Below are positions 58,208 to 64,000 of a stretch of 64,000 nt of DNA, piece by piece. Each line of letters begins with the position of its first letter. Within the stretch, counting starts at the first letter, position 1. The notes below the pieces were generated by a model. The model did no database searches, had not been told where the DNA came from, and saw nothing but the letters and a program-made list of their open reading frames with translations. Origin of the DNA: Bugula neritina (Eukaryota > Bryozoa > Gymnolaemata > Cheilostomatida > Bugulidae); the NCBI GenBank assembly GCA_964035545.1, contig OZ037771.1, positions 6,008,628 through 6,072,627 on the forward strand, read 5' to 3'. The translations under genes and the position numbers were made by a program.

Positions 58208-58220
58208 TAAAAATGGCGAA
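58208..58220. promoter_or_regulatory. OGT: YY1-like AAAATGGCG motif upstream of OGT
   Basis: AAAATGGCG at 58210-58218, about 140 bases upstream of the OGT start codon and in a locally GC-richer stretch (GAAGCGTGCGCG). This matches the core of YY1-type promoter elements often found near housekeeping-gene starts. No experimental support. Confidence 0.3.
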
Positions 58221-60024
58221 GCGTGCGCGAACTAATATTTACTCACACGTTTTATCCTCTTTTGTCTTTATTTTATTTTAGATAATTTTTTATATTTTAC
58301 TATAGTTTTGAAACATATTTGCTACTTTTAAACGTATTTATTTTAAAAAATACAGCATTAAGCAAGAAGAAACTAAAGATTTATGCACCATGGCAAACAA
58401 TTTTGTCGGAGGAAAATATGTAAAAAGTTGATCCCGTGACTAGTTTTTACAAGTTGGTGTCTTGATAGATTTAACTCCGCCAAACCTCGGCGCACCCCGG
58501 CAATTATGTTCGCGCTATAATAATATGGCCATGATATAAATCCGATGTTATACGCTTGCGTATGACCATTATTATCTCTACCTTTTTACCGCCAAATATT
58601 AATATAAAATACCAATAAGAATATGTAATACTCCTACTGCAAGCACGCTTTGCTTACTTGCCGTACTTATTTCGCACATTTATTTTTTAATGATATGATA
58701 AAATTAAATGTTGTACAGTTCAAGTTGCACTATTCTTATATTTATAGAATTAATAATATCTGTTGAGAAACAATCATGCGATCCTATCGCTAATTACATT
58801 CATAACAATCACGTGACAATATACTAACTAATTGCTGTACTACAATCGCCGTATACTTGTTTTACCCCTTCTCTTCCGTTTTATATTATACGAAACCATC
58901 ACGCTGTTCTTCATTCTAATAAATATTTTATTACCAAATAATTAAATCAGTCAGTCAGTTTGCTCGATAAGTTAAATCAGCAATCAATAACGTATTTCAT
59001 AATAAATACTATACACAATGGCCACACATTCAACAATATCAATTATAATCTTAGAATTTAGATCAATATTTTACAAATATAATATTATTATTAATAATGA
59101 CTATATATTATTAATAATGCTATAATACCTACTAGCAATATTAAAAGCAATACCTAGTATTAATTATAGACTTTTAGTATTACTTTTAGTTTTCTCAGGT
59201 AGGTAATCAGAGTTTTTAGAATGGTAAGCCTACTGTCTTATACAAAGAAAATAACCTCAGAATCAATGAACACTGATAATTTATATTGTCTCATAGGTAG
59301 GAAGCTGGGTAGAACAATAATTGCATGGTGTCAGCTAAAAATGGCAGAGGTAGTAGTGACACAGGTAATAATGGCAAAAATCGAAAAAAAAGTTGAAAAA
59401 GACACATTTTCAATATTCATATTGAGATTTGTGTTTAGGTTGGGGGTAGGAGTTTGGAGTTTTGAGCAAATTTGACATCAGTGTACCATTTTTTGTACCA
59501 TTATTACCGTGCCATTTTTACCTGCACCATTTTTACCTCTAATCTAATTGCACAGCATATACTATATAATATAGCACAATATCAATATGTTATATAAGTT
59601 GACTTTGATATAGTATTGTCAAATTTGAGGGTGCAAGACCCTCACAGGGTCTGTATCATCCCTGGCTAGTGCGATTTACAATACCACAATATACATAATA
59701 TTTCCACAAGTTGCATTAGAAAGTCTATATATCATGTTATCAGTTTATTGATGATTTCATATATTGATATAATGTTAATATGCTAAACTCTAGTATATCA
59801 TATATTATATAATCTATGCAATGTATTCAATTCAGCATGTAATACACTTGTTGCACTCACAAGAACTGCTCTGCACTAAAGTTTATAACTCTTACTACAC
59901 ATACAGCACCTACAAACTTGATAGGCCTACACAAAAAGCATGGCATTTTTTCCTGAAACTTATGATTTTTGATGGATGCCACGGGCATGCATAGCTATTT
60001 CCTATTCACAACCTCATGCACTAA

Positions 60025-60315
60025 GGCGGCGTGTCCAACTTTTTCAGAGAGAGGGCCACAGAAGGGGAATATTTCTTGGCGAGGGCCACATTGTAAACTT
60101 TAGCTTGTGCTGGGGGCCACAGCATCAGTATTTTTCAAGTTATTCTATTCCCAATTCTTATGAATCATTACACAATGAAGTCCCAATAGTCAATGCAGGC
60201 TGCATGTTTTGTAGCATGTATATAGATAAGACATTTAAAAAGTGTTTTTTACTTTTATTTATGTATAATGTGAAAATTAATTTTAGTTTTATGCAACTGA
60301 GGGCCACATAAATGT
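60025..60315. repeat. Possible old interspersed repeat with GGGCCACA motifs
   Basis: GTGTCCAACTTTTTCAGAGA followed by GAGGGCCACA three times resembles ends of hAT-type non-autonomous elements known in many animals. No terminal repeats or target duplications could be defined. Confidence 0.3.
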
Positions 60316-62519
60316 AGGCTGGGGTCGCTCTGTTTGATCAAAGCTTTCTCATGCTATTTATGGACACAATGAACCCTATATGCATATTACATATATGTTG
60401 CTTTTTAAGTGATCGTTCATTGTTAAAATTTTCCAAAAAAGGTGACATTACTTAAAATGAAATGTATGGAGAGTGGCAATAAAGTGTAGGCATATACATG
60501 TACATGGAAACTTTAAAAACTATAAATGACATTAATTAAGAGTTATCTTTCCTACTTTTAAATCTTGAAGTTTTGGGCAAAGTATCATAAATATGTATGG
60601 TTTCAAATGTTTACGCTTTTTAATATGTTTTACGAAAATAAGATATTCACAACAAGATCTGTGATTGCATGAGTTGACTAGATTTCTAACAATTTGAAGT
60701 TATTTTTTCAATCAGAATAATTTGTGTATGCAAGCGATTTTTTCTGAATCATTGATATATGTACATGTCTCAGCTGTGTGAATACATGAATTATAATTTA
60801 AATCATGATTTTCAAGGTCTCATTTTTCAGACTTTAAAGCTTTTTATGATCCAACCATTTATGTTGACCTCAGCACAATTAGGAGTGGGTGTACGTTTGT
60901 TTATATCTATTTCACTATATTTTATGGTGCATATAATATGTATGTATATAAGCGTATTACTATATACATTTAAGAAAAACAGATACTATTGTAGCAGTAC
61001 ACGGTGTATTAATATTAGCTTTTTATAATAGTAAAATAGTTGTATAGCAACAGCAACTTTGTTTCACATTCGCTATTATTTAGTGCTCTAACTTTGCTAA
61101 CACCTGTAATTGTAGTTTAACAATGATGTCTTTTGATTAAAATAATTTAACAACAATAATAGAATGCAATTATTGTTTCTTGTATTTGTAAAGTGTAGAT
61201 TTGATAATATTTACTCATTGTTTCTGTTGCTATAAACTGGGTCACCTCTCTGTTCACCAGTAAACTCGTCAGTTTCATAACAGCCCGACATTCTTACCCG
61301 CCCTTTGATCAATTGGAGAATCCAAAGTGATAATCCAATTAATGTTCTCATTAATTTTTTTGCTTACAGCTGTTGTCAACATCTGAGTGAGTACATATTT
61401 TCTATTGTATCCCTTAGCTAATCTCATTCTATCAGGACTTATAGCTAGTAGTTGGTCACATGTTTGCTTTGTGTATATCATTATTAGTTCACTCTAAATT
61501 GTGTTTTAAAATAATGTAGTCTGTTTAATATTTGCTCCTAATTTTGGTAAAAAGCATCTTTTCTAGAAATGGCAGGGTGAGATATATGTTTTTGTTTCCT
61601 AGCCTGTGATACTTTGCCTGTGATACTCAATGATTGGGTTGTCAGGCTGCCACACTAGTCTTAGTAACAGTTAGTCTGATGAAATTGGACTATAAATAGT
61701 GGCGCTTGATAAACCCATTCATTGAACTGTCAAGCTCTAACATGTTATAAAATGTAGTATTAAGGTATGTCCACATTGGCAAGTTTATGTGAATAACATG
61801 GGAATTAAGACTGGCAGTTGTGAAAACATGATTACGTATAAAATTAACACAGCGACATTTCAATCAAGACAGTTGCAAAAAATTGCGATTTCAACAGAAA
61901 TAAAGAAATATTTTGTGCCACACATTTCATTATAAAGAGTATTGTAGTAAAATGTGTTTATTTATTAGCTATAAATGTGTGAAAGAACAATGTAACTGCC
62001 CAATCGATCCGAGCACTCCTCTGGTTTTGAGAAAATCTGTTATACTGAGATTTCTGAATAAAACAAACATACATTGTTTAAAACATTGATGGTCAGGAAT
62101 TTCATGTTGTTCACAGAAATGTCGCAATGTGGGGCAAACCTTTATCCAGGCAGAAAATATAAAAGCTGATTTAAATATGTCAGCATAGTATGCTTTCTGC
62201 CTGCACAAATTTCTGCTTGTAATTAATAAGTAGGAAAAGCTGTGTGATAGTTCATTGTATGTCTTTTTGCATTTATTCCAGCTAGATGAACAGTTTTACT
62301 AAAAATGCCAGGTAACAACTTTTCTTATGAACAAGCAATATGCCATGCAATGTGCACGTCTCCGCGTCTTTTTTAAAACAGATTAAACCTGTTTTTGTAA
62401 TTTGTACATCATATATAACATTGATTACTTGCAAACTAGTTTTTATTGTGGATAATTTTCTTGCACCTTGCAACTCTGTTTTTCACACCTATCTGTCTAT
62501 AGCTAGCATGACTTGAGAT

Positions 62520-62690
62520 GCAGTACTGCTTTTGTGACTGGGACTTTCTGCTATTATGACTTGGAACTTCCTACTATTGTGACTTGGAACTTTCTGCTAT
62601 TGTGACTTGGGATTTCCTGTTCTTGTGACCTTGACTTACTGCTACTGCGATCTATAATGACATATGTTCTAGTGACTTGAGACTTACTGT
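62520..62690. repeat. 22-23-bp degenerate minisatellite
   Basis: Six or seven diverged units of the form TGTGACTTGGAACTTTCTGC. Intergenic. Confidence 0.7.
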
Positions 62691-63456
62691 GGTGGCATGT
62701 AGTACCTGGACTCTGTCATAAAAGCTGCTTTTGTTAAACTTGTGTGTTTCATTCGCAAATGATGACTGAAGAAAATATTAAATACTAAAATAGTTTCTCA
62801 TTAGCACTCTGTAAATATTTTATCAAGTCTTTTGTTTATGTAGACACATACTAGTTCACTTAAAACTGACCATGTCGATTATTAGACCTCTCCTCCAGCC
62901 CACCCATATTGTCTCCTCTGACTACACTAACTCCTTGCATTATATATACTGGGCAGAACTTTCTGTGACAGCTGACAGTTGACCTTAGTATTCATTCAAA
63001 GTCACTCTTGACTATTTACTAATAAGATGTAAACTGTACTGTACGCTTTGTGTTTGGCTGTTATTCACACGCTACAGTTCCTGCAACCTCTGGCTTGGAA
63101 TATGTAAATGCTGACTTGTATTAACCAGTTTCACCAGGTGCACCGCTACTGTAGGACTCAACATTCTATGTTTTAATATAATAAAAAATACATGTGTGTG
63201 AATTCAAAATGTTATTTTGTGTCTGACAGTCATAATTAATCTAGAATGGCAGCAAATTTAAAGAGCAAGTAACTTCAAATGATATCTTTTTTCTTTTATA
63301 GCTGTAATAAAGTTGCTAAAATTAGCAAGTTGTTATGAAATGAATAGAAAATGTTTAATAAGTTTATTCACTTTAATACTTACTTTGTTTAACGGATTAC
63401 AACTTTACAATATCCTAATATGATGTAGGTGAGCTATATGATGCTGTTGTAGGGCA

Positions 63457-63900
63457 ATGTCGTCTTACGGCGCATACTATTACAACAGCGCTAAACCAGA
63501 TGCAAAGGCAGATGAATCTAGGTCTCCAGGGTATGCTAAAGCTGATGACAGACCTGTGACAGCAGCAGCATCTCGGTATCAGAACAGAAGACGTTCTATC
63601 ACCCCTCCGGATGGTGAGCGCAGAGTACCATACTACCAGGAAATGGAGAGACCTCGAAACCCCGGAGCTAATGATGAAAGATCTCGGCATGCGTACTCGG
63701 ATAGACCCGGCACTGCTTACGTACCGCCCAATCAGAGTGCGGTAATGCCGGCCAACTCTCCTTCTGCTGGGAGAAATCAAGAGAGAAAGAGAGTGGACAG
63801 CCCTGACCCCTCCATGCTATCCGATATATCAGAGCCAGAACTTAGACCTGAGAACTCAATTGTTGACTATTATACTTACAGTAAATGTTTACAAAGGTAG
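63457..63900 (+). CDS. Unrecognised basic, low-complexity protein, first coding exon (3' end outside window)
   Basis: ATG at 63457 follows a possible acceptor (ttgtag at 63447-63452) of a 5' UTR intron. The translation (MSSYGAYYYNSAKPDAKADE...) is rich in Ser, Pro, Arg, Asp and Tyr and looks disordered, with an acidic SMLSDISEPELRPENS stretch near residue 115-130 that could be a short interaction motif. Plausible donors are gtaaat at 63881 (phase 1) or gtagag at 63897 (phase 2), so the terminal residues before the in-frame stop at 63898-63900 may not be used. Codon use is clearly more coding-like than the surroundings. I do not recognise the family. Confidence 0.65.
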   Translation: MSSYGAYYYNSAKPDAKADESRSPGYAKADDRPVTAAASRYQNRRRSITPPDGERRVPYYQEMERPRNPGANDERSRHAYSDRPGTAYVPPNQSAVMPANSPSAGRNQERKRVDSPDPSMLSDISEPELRPENSIVDYYTYSKCLQR

Positions 63901-64000
63901 AGAAAGTAAGACAGTAACTTTTAAGTACTTTCCTATACTCTTTTTCTTTTACATTCACTGGAGATTTATTGAGTTCTGTGCATTTTAGAGTGATTTCAGA

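Larger units (their letters stand above)
58073..63456. other. 5.4-kb divergent intergenic region
   Basis: AT-rich. It contains the OGT promoter side, a GGGCCACA-rich segment at 60025-60315 that may be an old repeat, and a 22-23-bp short tandem repeat (GACTTGGAACTTTCTGCTAT type) at 62520-62690. No supported gene. Confidence 0.5.

Overview
The window is nuclear DNA of an invertebrate animal. Genes are split into many short exons with GT-AG introns, the DNA is AT-rich, and introns and intergenic DNA are full of minisatellites and small inverted-repeat elements. The gene set (RAD50, O-GlcNAc transferase, UBL3, a tetraspanin, a secreted S1 protease with a Cys-rich N-terminus, a Reeler plus chitin-binding-like secreted protein) fits a non-vertebrate bilaterian, perhaps a spiralian. 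I cannot name the species. All exon models were read by eye from ORFs, splice signals and phase matching, without transcript data.

Layout: (1) 1-726, + strand: last two exons of a tetraspanin. (2) 1463-6518, + strand: complete secreted chymotrypsin-fold serine protease with two alternative, phase-matched copies of the exon carrying the activation site and catalytic His. (3) 13499-7681, - strand: seven-exon secreted protein with signal peptide, Reeler-like domain, Thr/Ser-rich linker and a Cys-rich chitin-binding-like end. (4) 34271-15275, - strand: complete 30-exon RAD50, about 1320 aa. (5) 41233-46455, + strand: UBL3, a membrane-anchored ubiquitin-fold protein ending in a CAAX box. (6) 58072-48598, - strand: complete O-GlcNAc transferase, about 1048 aa, with two copies of one TPR exon whose phases allow only one per mRNA. 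(7) 63457 to beyond 63900, + strand: start of an unrecognised, basic, low-complexity protein.

The genes look like unrelated neighbours, not a functional cluster. RAD50 acts in DNA double-strand break repair, OGT in nucleocytoplasmic protein glycosylation, UBL3 at membranes, and the protease and Reeler protein outside the cell. Protease/Reeler and UBL3/OGT are convergent pairs. RAD50/UBL3 and OGT/the last gene are divergent pairs separated by 7 kb and 5.4 kb of AT-rich DNA.

The most unusual signals are two independent mutually exclusive exon pairs (protease and OGT), and a recurring pattern in which intronic minisatellites start at, or contain copies of, the neighbouring splice site (RAD50 exons 8, 19 and 20, UBL3 exon 2, more weakly RAD50 exon 25). 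A nearly identical 182-bp element also sits just inside two OGT introns.
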